Source of the DNA: Caprimulgus europaeus
Taxonomy: Eukaryota > Chordata > Aves > Caprimulgiformes > Caprimulgidae
Direction of reading: 5' to 3'
Assembly (NCBI GenBank): GCA_907165065.1
Contig: OU015533.1
Location: forward strand, 27,854,578-27,918,577
DNA length: 64,000 nucleotides
The translations under genes were made by a program, and so were the position numbers. Positions within the stretch are counted from its first letter, which is position 1. Every line of letters starts with the position of its first letter. The notes beneath the pieces were generated by a model. That model was given only the letters and a program-made list of their open reading frames with translations, had not been told where the DNA came from and made no database searches. This document shows positions 26,367-37,800 of this stretch, one piece after another.

Positions 26367-29278
26367 CTCTTCCTAATTTCTTAGGTCTCCACTGGGTTCT
26401 AAAAAGACAATTTCCTGAAACCCTAGAAATCAGTAACCTCTGGCAGAACAGAAATGCGTAGCTTTACTGAAGCTGTACAGATTGGGAGAATGATAATTGA
26501 TTGAGAAGTGGAATTACACTTGCTCAGAATATAGAAGCAAAACTTTTTTAGATATTTAAGTTGATTAATCTGCATTATAGTATATTTGGTGTATTTTTCA
26601 TCGATTTTTAACTGACAGAAGCTATTAAGAGTATCAGTTTTTGGTTTTTTTATTTAACAATTTAATACATCTCAGGTATTTAATGTGATTTCTCAGGTGC
26701 ATCTCAGCTGTGTTCTTAGTCTCTGTGTAAAACTGAAAATAACTGATGCTTTGGCCAATATTTTTCCCGATAAATTATAATAAAGCTTTTCAAAGAGTAT
26801 CTAGGTAACTTTAAGGACTTCTACAATAATGATTCAATTTTTCAAAATAGCAATTTTCTATTACCTATACTTTTTATATTATCCATTAGGACAATATATG
26901 TTTTAAAAGAACCTTTAACTCATTGCAGTGAGTGTGATAAGAAGCATTGAAACTCAGCCTATCTAAAGTTTACAGATGCCCACTGTCTTCTCAGGAGTGG
27001 CTGATCTACAGTTACATTCACAAGCTTGTAGTTGTTCGTGCATTGTTCATGTTGGTATTTTGACTCCTGCAGTTGGATAGCGTAAGTGGTCTCACATAGT
27101 CTGTCACTGAGTTCAGCAGCAGAACGTAAAGCAAGAAGCCACTACTTACGGGGGGCTGTCAGTACCTCTTAAGGTGTCAACATCTGACATACTGCACAAG
27201 CACAAAAGAAAGCCTGGGAGTTTGAAAGGGTAGAGAGATGGGCCTTGGGTCCTTTGCGGTGTCTGACTTCTATATGGATCTTCAGCGCTTCCTCATTCTT
27301 TTCTTGGAGTCGAGAATGATTCTGTAGGACTTGTTAAAGGACTGCTGTACAGGAGCCATGGCAGACGAAGCTACGCGCTTGCGCTGGTTCTGGCGTGCTG
27401 TTTATCATCAGTCTGAACTGCAATGTGAATATAAACCATGTCTGATGGCTGTTGCCCAAGATGGTTTGACTTTTGGTGACACTATTCTTACCAGCACTAA
27501 TGTTCCTTCTTGTGGCGAGAGGGGTGAGGAAATGTGTGGTGTTTTCTCTGGGTTTTATTTTTAAATAAGCGTTCTAAATATATCTGTTAGACACTGAAGG
27601 AAGTTACTTAAATATGTCTTGTGTCAGCTGTATTTGTATTAAGGATAAATTTTGATAGAGTTGCCCATTCAAAGGATTTTTAGTGTTAGGGAAATATTTC
27701 TGTATTCCAGATTTGTGAAATGGAATTATTCTTACATGGTAGGTAGGGTTTTTTTGGTTATATGTTGGATGATTATCGTTATGAAGGCACTTTGTGTCTG
27801 CTTCTCTATCTGCTCTGTTGCTTCAAGCAGATGAAAAAAACAGTCAAGAATTTTACTTTCTATAGAACAAAGAGATTACTTAGCTTACTTTCTGAAAAAT
27901 GCATTACATTTTTAATTATGTTTTTGGAGTATTAAAATCTAATTTAAAACCAGTTATGTTTGACTTTTTCTATATTTATCTGATGCTGCTGCTTTACCCT
28001 TCTGTGGAACACTGATATTTTCAGTTGTCTTAATTGCTTCTCAAGAGACAGGACTTTTTTCTTCACTCCAAAGGAAACTCGGGGTAGGTGCTGCCCATGG
28101 TACAGGAAGACTGGAAAGCACAAATATAGTCAATTAATAGCAAAGTTATGCTGTTGTCTGGATGCAAGCTGACAAAAGCAGACAAATCAAAAGGTGTTGC
28201 TGACACCCTGCTCACAGTTCTCTTTTGCCTTAGTTATTTTGCATGCTTACTGTAATGGAGAGTGGTGCAACATCACTTTCTGTTTGAAGTTTAGATGTAA
28301 CATGAAAAGTGAAGATAGAAAGCCTTAGCTTAGAATTGCTCTTTTTTTCAGTTAATGTTTCACCTTTTAATGCTAAATATTTGTTTTGGCTGCCATTTTG
28401 TCTGTCATTTTGTATACATGTGCTTTCCATGAAAAATACTTTATGACAGTCATTATTTAGCTAATACTTTATTTTATATAAAGAAACATTTGCAAACCAG
28501 ATGAGATAAACAGTTTCTTTGTCATTAATTTTATATTACTGTATATTTTAAAGAACTGTCAGATTGCCTTTCTTCAGGAAAATAAATCTTAAATTCTGTT
28601 GCTGGAAGTACATAAGAATTTTAATGCATTTACATTGAAGGCAAAATGATTAATCTATGCAGGTCATCGTTGGTACCATAATGCTAGACATAGGAAGTAA
28701 ATAAATTGGGGAAAATGGAAAAAATAGGGTGTTCAGTGGTCATAGAAGATTTGTATATTAAAGAAGGATCTCCTTGATGAGTGTTTTTGTGTCATTTTTC
28801 TTACTGCACTGTGCCAGCTGCAGTACTTGCTGCTGGTGTGGGAGTGTGGAGCAGGGAATAAAGGGAATAGCTCCAACTATGGCAAAAGATTTGGGGCAAG
28901 CTCACTGATACGAAGTTTTTTATTTATTTATCTTTTTTTCTTGCTGTCCTCGTCACGCCTCTCGGCTTGAAACAACACGGTTATGCCTGAGCTCGCTTTA
29001 GGCTCACTAACTTTGGAAATAAATATGATGAAGGTGCAGCAGCAGGGACCTGGCGCACTGCGTGGAGCCTCAGAGTCCTTCTTTGGTGTGGTAGGGTGCC
29101 TGGCCAGGGCAGGTTGTTGGTCCCAGCCATTCCTGGTCCCTTGTGACCCTTGCCTGGGCTGGCTGGGTTAGAGGAGGGTGAGCACACTTGCCTCTGCCCA
29201 CTGTCCTCTGCAGTGCAGACCCCACCTCAATGCCCCCATGAGGAAGAAAAGCTGCTACTTGTAATTTTTCTATTGGGA

Positions 29279-29301
29279 TTTTTTTTTTTTTTTTTTTTTT
29301 T
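29279..29301. repeat. Poly(T) run, 23 bases
   Basis: T23 on the + strand, next to a GC-rich stretch (29000-29260) that shows no coding or promoter signature beyond its composition. Confidence 0.9.
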
Positions 29302-31124
29302 AATGAGTGATCTGTTTGCTGTCTCAAAATTCAGCTGTTATCAGATACAAAAGGATAAAAGCATTTTCCTGTACCTGAAGTGCGAGTTCTGCAAAAAGAC
29401 AGTATGGTGCAATGTTCATACCCCACTGAGCCCAGGTTACGTCTCCAACTCCTACAGTACCAGGCATTTATTAGCCTGCAGACTTGCCTGAAGTTGGGAT
29501 GATTTGGTTCTTTTAATCTTCTGCATTATCACCAGGGCTTACGCTGAGTTATGGTTTCAGACACACACATAGTCTCCCTGCTTTCTTTTTCCCATCCCTC
29601 ATCAATGGCATCTATTCAATATCATTATGACTCGAGGTGCTGAAGAAATGTGAGGGAAGACAGTGAGTGCTGTCAGTGATGGGAAAGGATGAGGTAAGTG
29701 GTGGGCCTTAAGATAAATATAGAGAAATTTACTTTTGGGTTGGCCCTGAAATAAGGTTAAAACTGTTTGGGCCCTAGTGGTGCCATTAGTTTGTTCTACA
29801 CTCAATGGGCTTCAAATTCATGTTGCAACTGAAGCCCGTGTGTGCTTGGCTGAGCATTTGTGGCACTCGGATTCTCTGCGTGCCCTCGTATGGCATCGGT
29901 GAGCAGCACTCGTGCACTCTGCTTCGCTCCCTGGGTGGGCACCAGGGGTCTGGTCTCCTCTCCAGAAAGCCACCTGCCAGTGCGCTTCGTGTGTGCTGGC
30001 AGGTATGAGATGTGCTTTGTATGGGAAGGGACTAAGCTGTGCTGTGAATTCAGGGCTGTTACTGTGAATTACACTGATCGTTGTGCTAGGGTGGTGTTGG
30101 CAGCGCTCTGCAAAGCTGTAATTCCCAGCAGTTTTTGATGTAGAGGTTAGGACAATTCCCCAGATTTCACTGAATAGGGAGAATACTGTGGGCCCTGGGC
30201 CCTAGTCTGTGCCTAATTTGATTTGCATAGAAATTTTTAGTTTTATGAAGTTTTCAGTTTGAAATATTTTGATATATTTAAGTATTAGCTGCAGTTACTT
30301 GAACTTGCAGGAATGAAAATAAATCATCTAAACTGCAATTCAGTACGTGTTTGCAGCTGAGCTTAACATCAGTGCCCCTCTTGAAATTTGAAAAAAGGAT
30401 AAAGAGCTCATAACAGTTCCTTAACAAATGAAACCTACCAGGCAAGTATGGAGAAAGAGTAATATTTTAAAGAGATAGAAGGAGAAAGGAAGTAAAGAAA
30501 GGTTAATTCAAGTCTTATTTGTTCCTAAGCGCTTGTTTCAGCATTACCATATTCCTATGATCTGCTCCTTGTCTCATCCCTGTGGGCTAAAGTTACTCTC
30601 TTGCAGTAGTGCAGATGAAAAGATAATAGGAAGATGTTTTACAAAAATCCTTTTTAATTGAGCAGCAAATGCTCAAACAAGATATTACAGCTGGCCATGC
30701 TTTGTATCCTGACCAATTGTGAAATTCTCAGTGACAGTAGGACCATGCAATTCTCTGCCCTATGCTTTCTTGCAGTCGTAGCTATAAGTGTTTTAAGAAA
30801 AGACATTTTTTTTAACTTACCTGTTCATTTAGATGCTTTGTTTTCTTTGTCTTTGTACCTTCAAAGCAATAAAAATGCAAAAACTCTGCTCCAGGGTACA
30901 GTACAACAGGTTTAATCATAAGCCGGGTTTTTATGGCATAGTTGTGAGCTGTAATACAACATTTCCATAGTGTAGCCGGTCATGTCAAATTAAAAAGGTA
31001 TTTATGCTGAAGAGTGTACTTCCAACATGCTTTAAAAGTGCAGTTAAGTGGTGTGATGTAGCTTATCATTAATAGGCATTATCTTGTATAGGGATTTAGT
31101 CAGGCACTAAGTGTTTCCTGTAAC

Positions 31125-31230
31125 TAACCATAGCGGGGAGAAGGACAAAAAAGAAAGCTCGCTGGAACTGTGACATGGTGCGACACAGTTCCATCAAGCT
31201 TGCTTTCTTTCCTTCTCCCTGCTATGGTTA
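31125..31230 (+). repeat. Long near-perfect inverted repeat (hairpin)
   Basis: The left arm is 31125-31172 (48 nt), the loop 31173-31183 (11 nt), and the right arm 31184-31230 (47 nt). Pairing by hand gives 43 pairs over 47 aligned positions, including one G-U, with four isolated mismatches and one bulged C at 31146. The innermost 10 bp (TGGAACTGTG with CACAGTTCCA) and the outermost part of the stem (TAACCATAGC with GCTATGGTTA) are unbroken. The left arm is purine-rich and the right arm pyrimidine-rich. Because the structure lies in transcribed intron, the RNA would fold into one long stem. Candidates are a microRNA-type precursor or a palindromic MITE bounded by TA dinucleotides (31125-31126 and 31229-31230). 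I do not recognise it as a named family. Confidence 0.9.
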
Positions 31231-31798
31231 TACTCCAAGTTCACACAGACCATGTAAACTTATATATATGCACATTTTGTATTAAGGCTTGAAGTTGGCT
31301 GAAAATTTGGAATTAGATGTTAAGATTTTACATGTAGAGGTCATTTAGTAATTTGCTTTTTTTCCCCTCTGGTTGTGTTGCCACTGATGCATAATACACA
31401 GCCGTTTGAATTGCCTCTCTCAAAGCTTTGTAAAAATAAGATATGAAAAAATTAAAAATTCATTTGAGGTTACGGTTGTGAATTTGACCGATTAAAGGCT
31501 GAGTGGTCGATTCATAAATGTTCTTTGGTAGCCTGACCTGTGGCTTCACCAGGGTTGCTTGTGCCCTCTTCTGGGCACTGAGTGTTGGTATGATAAAATA
31601 CACATAGACTGTCTTCAATCAAAAGGTTGTGTAAAATTCAATGATGGAAAAGCAAAGCAGGCCAGAAATTGGTCAGAGAACCTGAAGTACTGGCTAATCC
31701 TAAACCCTTGCTATTTGCATTTCTTTTTTTTTGAAGTGGAGAACATTATTTACAGATATAGCAAATATTCTACTATAGGAATACTACAGGATTGGTTT

Positions 31799-31856
31799 GG
31801 GGGGGGGGGGTGTTGTTGTTTGGGTTTTTTTTGTTTGTTTGTTTGTTTGTTTTTTA
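31799..31856. repeat. G12 run followed by (GTTT)n
   Basis: Twelve G, then TGTTGTTGTTTGGG, a T run and about five GTTT units. All 58 bases are G or T on the + strand. Confidence 0.9.
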
Positions 31857-33059
31857 AGATGCAGGACACCACTAGGAAAATAAATTCATATGCTTTATTT
31901 CAATAACATGTAACTTCTCACTAGGCCTCTAAATATGAACAGGTAGCAGACCAGTTATGCCACTAGTAGTGTTTACCTGTCTTCCTCTTAGGTGTTTAAG
32001 CAATGGACATCTTTGTTTTGATTATCTTCCTGTATAGCCAGCAAGCAGCCTGGATTTGAAGGGCTGGCTCCACAAGCATAACGGTTGCATACTTCAGTTT
32101 AGATGCGGGAAGAAAATCAGAATCTTGCAGAAATTCACAAGTAAACCCCAGCTGGCCTTGCAACACTTGTAATCTGTGGATTTGCAACAGAAGGTGTCAA
32201 ACAGTATGTGTGTGTGCATTAAACTGTATATATTCAATTGGATACAAAGTACCTAATTTGTAGACAGAAATGAAAATATTTTAGTTAAAGTAATCCATAT
32301 TAAAAAAACTTAATGGTTAGAGGTATGTGGCAAAAGTACAAAATACAAAAACTTCTCCAAAGTGAGCTGGAAAGTATCTGTTCTACAGTATCTCACAGAC
32401 TTCACAATAAACACCTACCGACAATTGCCAGACATGGCCATCACTGAAATATTCTTCTGAAAGGCCAATATTTCTCTGGTGCCCTTATTATAACAGTGAT
32501 CTCACTTGAGAAAACTACTGTAGCCATATTGCTATTATGGTATTAGCTGTTGGGTTTAGCTGGTGGCCCAGGGAGAACATCTTGGAAAGGACGGCAGAGA
32601 CCGAGATGCGTGACGCGGCAGAGCTTATTTTCCCTGAAAAGGATTTCCAAGGCTGTTAACCGCCACACCGGGCAGCTGTTCCCTGAGCTTCTTGTCCTTC
32701 TAGATCCTGTTCTTGTCCCAGGGACTGGTCCTTTGAATTTACTTCCACTTCCCCCCGTGTAGCTCTTTCTGGCCTCTTTTTGGTAGATATAGTAGTAGCA
32801 TCTCTTCCATGTAAAAAATTAATTTTGCTTTATACAGCTTCTGAGTGTTTGATCTCAACCTTCCTGTTGTTTTAATGCTGTACATCTCTAGTAAACACAG
32901 TAACCACTTCTGTGATGTATCCTTGCATTAGTCACTCCTATCAAAGGCTTGATCCAGTGTGATTTAATGTAAGAAATTATTCTGTTAGATTAAATGCAAA
33001 AATCTGTTTTTTCTTTTCCCCCTCTTTTGTTTCATTTTCTTCCCTCCCACTGTGTGCAT

Positions 33060-33400
33060 TGTATAGGCTTTTTATTTACTCTGCCAGATTGACAAGATTA
33101 TAAATGAGAGCTGCATGTGGAAGCCTCTAATTTTTCATAAGTAAATGAATTAATTTATCATAGCTGTTGTGTTTTATTGCTGTCTCCATGCCAGACTGGC
33201 CAGCTTCTTTATTCCCCTTTTACCTTCTAAATACTGAATCCATGTCATTGTGTTTGACAGCTTTCTGATTCCCCTGTCAGATGCAATTTGGTGCTAATCA
33301 CATTTTCTTTGCTTAGTGTCAATGATACAGGCCATGCATAATATTCCTGTATGTCCACTTATTTACTTGAAACACAGCTGAAATGTCTTGGGCATTAATC
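33060..33400. promoter_or_regulatory. Candidate conserved non-coding element (motif-dense, repeat-free)
   Basis: The stretch has no homopolymer runs or CpG and is packed with developmental transcription-factor-like words. These include two ATTA cores in GAATTAATTTATC near 33147-33159, paired MEIS/TGIF-type sites TGACAG (33255-33260) and CTGTCA (33274-33279), CTAATCA (33294-33300), and an octamer-like ATGCATAAT (33334-33342). This texture is typical of vertebrate enhancers, but conservation cannot be judged from one species. Confidence 0.25.
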
Positions 33401-35318
33401 TGATGGAGCTACTACATTGAAATGCAAAAATGATGCTTGAGTAGTAAGATAATGTGGTGTGGCAGATGTGCCGTAGATAACATTGAGGCTAAACTACTGA
33501 TCTTTGCCAAGCTCTGATGCATTTTATTTGTTGGTTTTGCATACCTTTTCATAAAAAAAGATTGTAATCAGTTCTGGTTCATTAGAATGGTGTCATTTAT
33601 AATTTAATTCCTTCTCAGTGACCAAAAAATGAGAAAATATTTCTATTCCTCCCCCTCCATTTTTAAAATGCAGAGTATATATTTTTTTAAAGTTTTGGGA
33701 TGCATTTTATATAGGCCTCCTTTGAAAGACATGAATATCTTATTAAATTACTTGTGGTTTGGAATTTTTTAAGTTCTTGGCTTTTCTTTCATACAGCTCT
33801 GCAGTTTCCAAAGCTACTGTTATTAAGTGTCCTGAATATTTAAAATGTCCATAAGTTCCAGTAGTCTCTGTCACCGAAAGCTAGAGCATGCTGTAGGTGT
33901 TCATCTCGTAATCCCTACAAGGTCTGGTTTGCAACACTTTCACCTAAACTGTATTGAAACTCTATTTTGTGGTATGTGTTTTCTCCAGTTACCTGTTAAT
34001 GCCTTTTTGTGTTTTGAAAATCTTCTCTTACAACAAAGAAAAGTGAATGTTTCTAGAAGACGTGAAGACCTTGAAACTTAGGTCCCTATGGTGCGTATTA
34101 AGAATTTGCCTGTGCATTTTTGTTAGAATTTACCTACTGAATTATGCATTTTCTTTGGTTTCTGCATGTTTTTGTCTGCTCTGAGATACTGCTATCTACT
34201 CTTCTGCTACTGTATAGAAACAGTGCCAATGGCTTGCAAAAGACCTAACTGCTTTATAGGCTGTTGAAATGTATTCCCTCTGAGAGAGTGCACTTAAGTG
34301 GGACGTTTGGGAAAGGATGTAATGTTGATCTGTCATAAAATGGATCAGTTTTGAGAAACACGTATTTTACGAAAAAATTCAAAGTATTGTATGCTTGTTA
34401 GCCACATAGACAATTAAGGATGTTTATTTCCAACACTACCTTCAACATATGAGCCTTGTAGCTGTGTATCTTTATTTTAGAGTATATACTGCTGTTAGGA
34501 GTAAGACGTTCTGCAGCGTGAATCAGCAGTTCTAAACTTCCCATCACTTGGTGTAGCAATTCTGTTCCCACGTAAACAAAGAAATCCCAAGCTGGAAACA
34601 TGCTTTATGGAGAGCACATGGATTCTACTTACTGATACTTGCATGTCTCTGTAGACCAGACTATATATGCCCCCAATAAAGCATTTCAGCAAGTAATTAA
34701 AATGCAAGTAATTACATGGTGGGGTTGCTAACAATGTTATTTCTTACAACAGTGCAGTTCTGTGTATTCCTTGAGAGCTCAGGGTTCTTGACAATAGAAG
34801 GTTCACTTGAAATGGTGAATAAACACTTCTCATTTAAAATACCTTTCTATTTCTGTGGAATCTACTCATTTGTGCTTGAAACAAGCTGGATCGTGAGGTT
34901 TAAGTTATTTTTCCTTTTAAAAAGAACAGGTTAGAATTCCTCAGTGCTCTTTGCAGTGGGGGTGCTGATACTGACTCACGGGGCTGTTGTGGCCTATTCA
35001 ATAGCCCGTGAAGCAGGACCTTTGGTTCTGAGATATTTCACTGGTTTGGTGGGCAGTTGTGGGTAAGTGATTTGACATAGCACAGTTTTCCTGTATGTGA
35101 AATTAAGACCAAGATTTAGTCAAGCACTTGAACTATTGACAAAAACCGTTGGTAATTTCATGGTTGTTGTAACTGGGACTTGATGAAAAGTCAGCTTAAC
35201 TCCAGGTTTATCATGGATATCCTGTACTATCTTGGATAAATCAGATTTGTTGTGCCTTTATGCCTGTTTGTGAAGTAGGAGTGATGGTTTTGCTGTACTT
35301 GACAAGTGTTTGTTAAAT

Positions 35319-35349
<31 letters not shown>

Positions 35350-35359
35350 CACACACACA
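35319..35359. repeat. (AC)n microsatellite with an AT interruption
   Basis: About 12 AC units, then a short ATATAT step, then about 5 more AC units. Likely polymorphic in length. Confidence 0.95.
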
Positions 35360-35644
35360 GAGCATGCTTTTTGTGCCTCATTATTTTTGAGACCTCCATT
35401 GTCAGTGTATTAGATAAAGAGTGTTCTGCTAGCAGCAAATATGTTTAATGAAACCAATGCAGTTGGTCTGCTGGAGATGTAAGATTTAGGTACTTTACTT
35501 AAAATTAAGGAATTAGAATGTAGCCATTCTGTATTTTTTGTTTGTGGAAATAGAAGATGTTTAGTTCAACACTGACTGACATTAATATGTCATCCACTCA
35601 GAAATGGAGAAATTCTCCCTATTGTCTGACACTGTAGTAGATTT

Positions 35645-35682
35645 AAAAAAAAAAAAAAAAAGTGTTGAATTTAAAAAAAAAA
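35645..35682. repeat. Paired poly(A) runs
   Basis: A17 and A10 separated by GTGTTGAATTT. Confidence 0.9.
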
Positions 35683-37599
35683 TCAAATGCTTTGTAATTC
35701 CTGTTTATTAGCAGAGCTGCTAATTTTTAATTCATGTTTCTTTTTAGGATAATTTAATAATATTTATATGTGCTTTAAATTTCATAGATTGGCTGTTAAC
35801 CTTGTTAAAGGCATCTGCATCTATATAATGATAGTGGAGCTAGAATTGGGATTTTGTGGTACCTGAAAATCAATTTACTAATGATTATAGGGCAGTTCAT
35901 AGTGCTACATAATATATTTGAATGTGGACATAGATGCTTTAAATTTTTTTTACTTATATTTTGGTTTTGTTTTAGAAGGTATGGAAAGGGTTCCAAAGTA
36001 AGATTGAAGTGAGTATATTCAACCCTTAGCCTCTGTACTGAGACTCCCTGTGGTGATGATTAATTGGTAATGTGAACATCTGTGAGGGAATAGCGGAAGC
36101 GCCAGACTTTTCAGAGGGGCTGTAGCTGGTTGATAGGCTTCACCTTCATAAGATGTGGAAGGAAGTACCAGTGATAAAGATAAATCTCCCTCCATTAGTG
36201 ACTCAGATGATATAACCTGTGGTTTTTAACAATACTTGAGGAAGTATTAGTTGAGTGACTTACTGAATATTGGTGAGCCTATGATCTAGCTGAGTGTACA
36301 GTACATCTTTCTAATGATGTTTTGGGTGATCGTATTTTGGGGAGATTTATAGACCAATCAAGTTGGTCAACACGTGCAACATGAGGCAAAGTAATGGTAT
36401 TCACCTGTGGGAAGGAGTGGGAATATGACTACAACAGTGATGTGCTGTGAATTTACATGATTCCTGTTTACATAGTATCGATTTGAAAACCTTGGGCTCA
36501 TGGATTTGTAAAAGAGAGAATGCAAGTTGTGTTGAAAATCTATTTGTCACACAAGATCTACCTTTCATTTGCCCGTGTTCATCTAGGAGTAGAGTCACTG
36601 CTGGAATGGAAAAGTGCTGTTTGTGCGCCTCTAACTGAAGTGTAGCTCTTTGCTGGGCACCCTCCCTCCTATATGAAATGACAGGCTGCTTTGACTGTTC
36701 TCACTGACAGGATCACGCACCATCATATGCAGCAGAGAAGCACATCAAGGGAAGTTTTCACGATAGAGGGTACAGCGGGGCAGGCAGGTGAGAACGTTCC
36801 AAGCGCTTGCTCGAGATGGGCTCTTCCATTGGCTGGCGGGCGCAGGGCTGGCACCTGCCGCATCCGCGTCATTGGGTCTGAAACACGCTTCTGGTACACA
36901 AAATGGCTTTTTTCTTCTCCCCTCTAAACGTACCATGTTGTGGCTTTAAAGACCTTAAAAGAAACCATCTAGAGACTTGCTAAAAATGACTGGTTTTCAA
37001 AGCTTGCTAACTATACTGAGATGGGGGAAAACCCTGTCAAGGTTGTCTTTCAATAACATGTACTTACGTACCTGGTATGAAGTGAAAGTTGAAGCAGTGC
37101 GTGTTTGTTGCTTTTGGATACAGAAACTTTAAAAAAGGGTTAGGTGCATAATCACATCACCAGTTGTTGCCTCTTGTTCACTTTTAATGCAGCTGCTAAT
37201 AGATTTGTTCTTCTTTTTATCATTTTTTTCTTTTCACAAAACATCAGTTAAAGTGAGAATGAATATCTGATAATGGGGACCAAGAAATCTTTGAACGTTA
37301 ATGGTATTAAATGTGCTCTCTCTACCCCTTTATATTTGCATTCTAATAGGATTGGAATATTTTAATAGCATTAAAAAAAAACTTCTGTAAAGAGATTGTG
37401 TGGGTAAACCCACAGTGATGCACTTTTGGATGAGAAATTTGGGTCATCAACTGATTTCACTGTCAGCATAACAACTGTGTTGGTTGCAGAAGGGAAAGAT
37501 GCTTTAGTAGTTAGTGAGGTTATGTCCTGAGATCCTGGTTCCTATCTAGAGAGTGAACTGACTGAAGTCTGAGTGATTGAAAAGTAAACAGAGATGTAT

Positions 37600-37800
37600 T
37601 TAAAGTAATTGGTTTTGAATTAAATATATTTCTGCATCTATTTAAAAGAATTATTGATTTTCTGTGATTGATCGCCACTAAAATGTTGATGTGCAATTAA
37701 ACGTCTTTACATTAAATTTAACACTTTTTATAAAGAGGAAAGTGTATTATATGCATATTTATGCCATGATACTTAGCATACATTTATTCAGAGTCTTAAT
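37600..37800. promoter_or_regulatory. Candidate conserved non-coding element, AT-rich
   Basis: Repeat-free AT-rich sequence with a PBX/HOX-type TGATTGAT at 37665-37672, several ATTAAA/TTAAT words and an isolated ATCGCC. It resembles the texture of deeply conserved intronic elements. This is a weak call made on motif content only. Confidence 0.2.

Larger units (their letters stand above)
24561..31124. other. Non-coding intron, no gene seen
   Basis: AT-rich intron with several homopolymer runs listed separately. Two GC-richer islets, 25.74-25.90 kb and 28.93-29.26 kb, carry a few CpGs but fall well short of a CpG island and contain no recognised coding motif. Confidence 0.65.
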
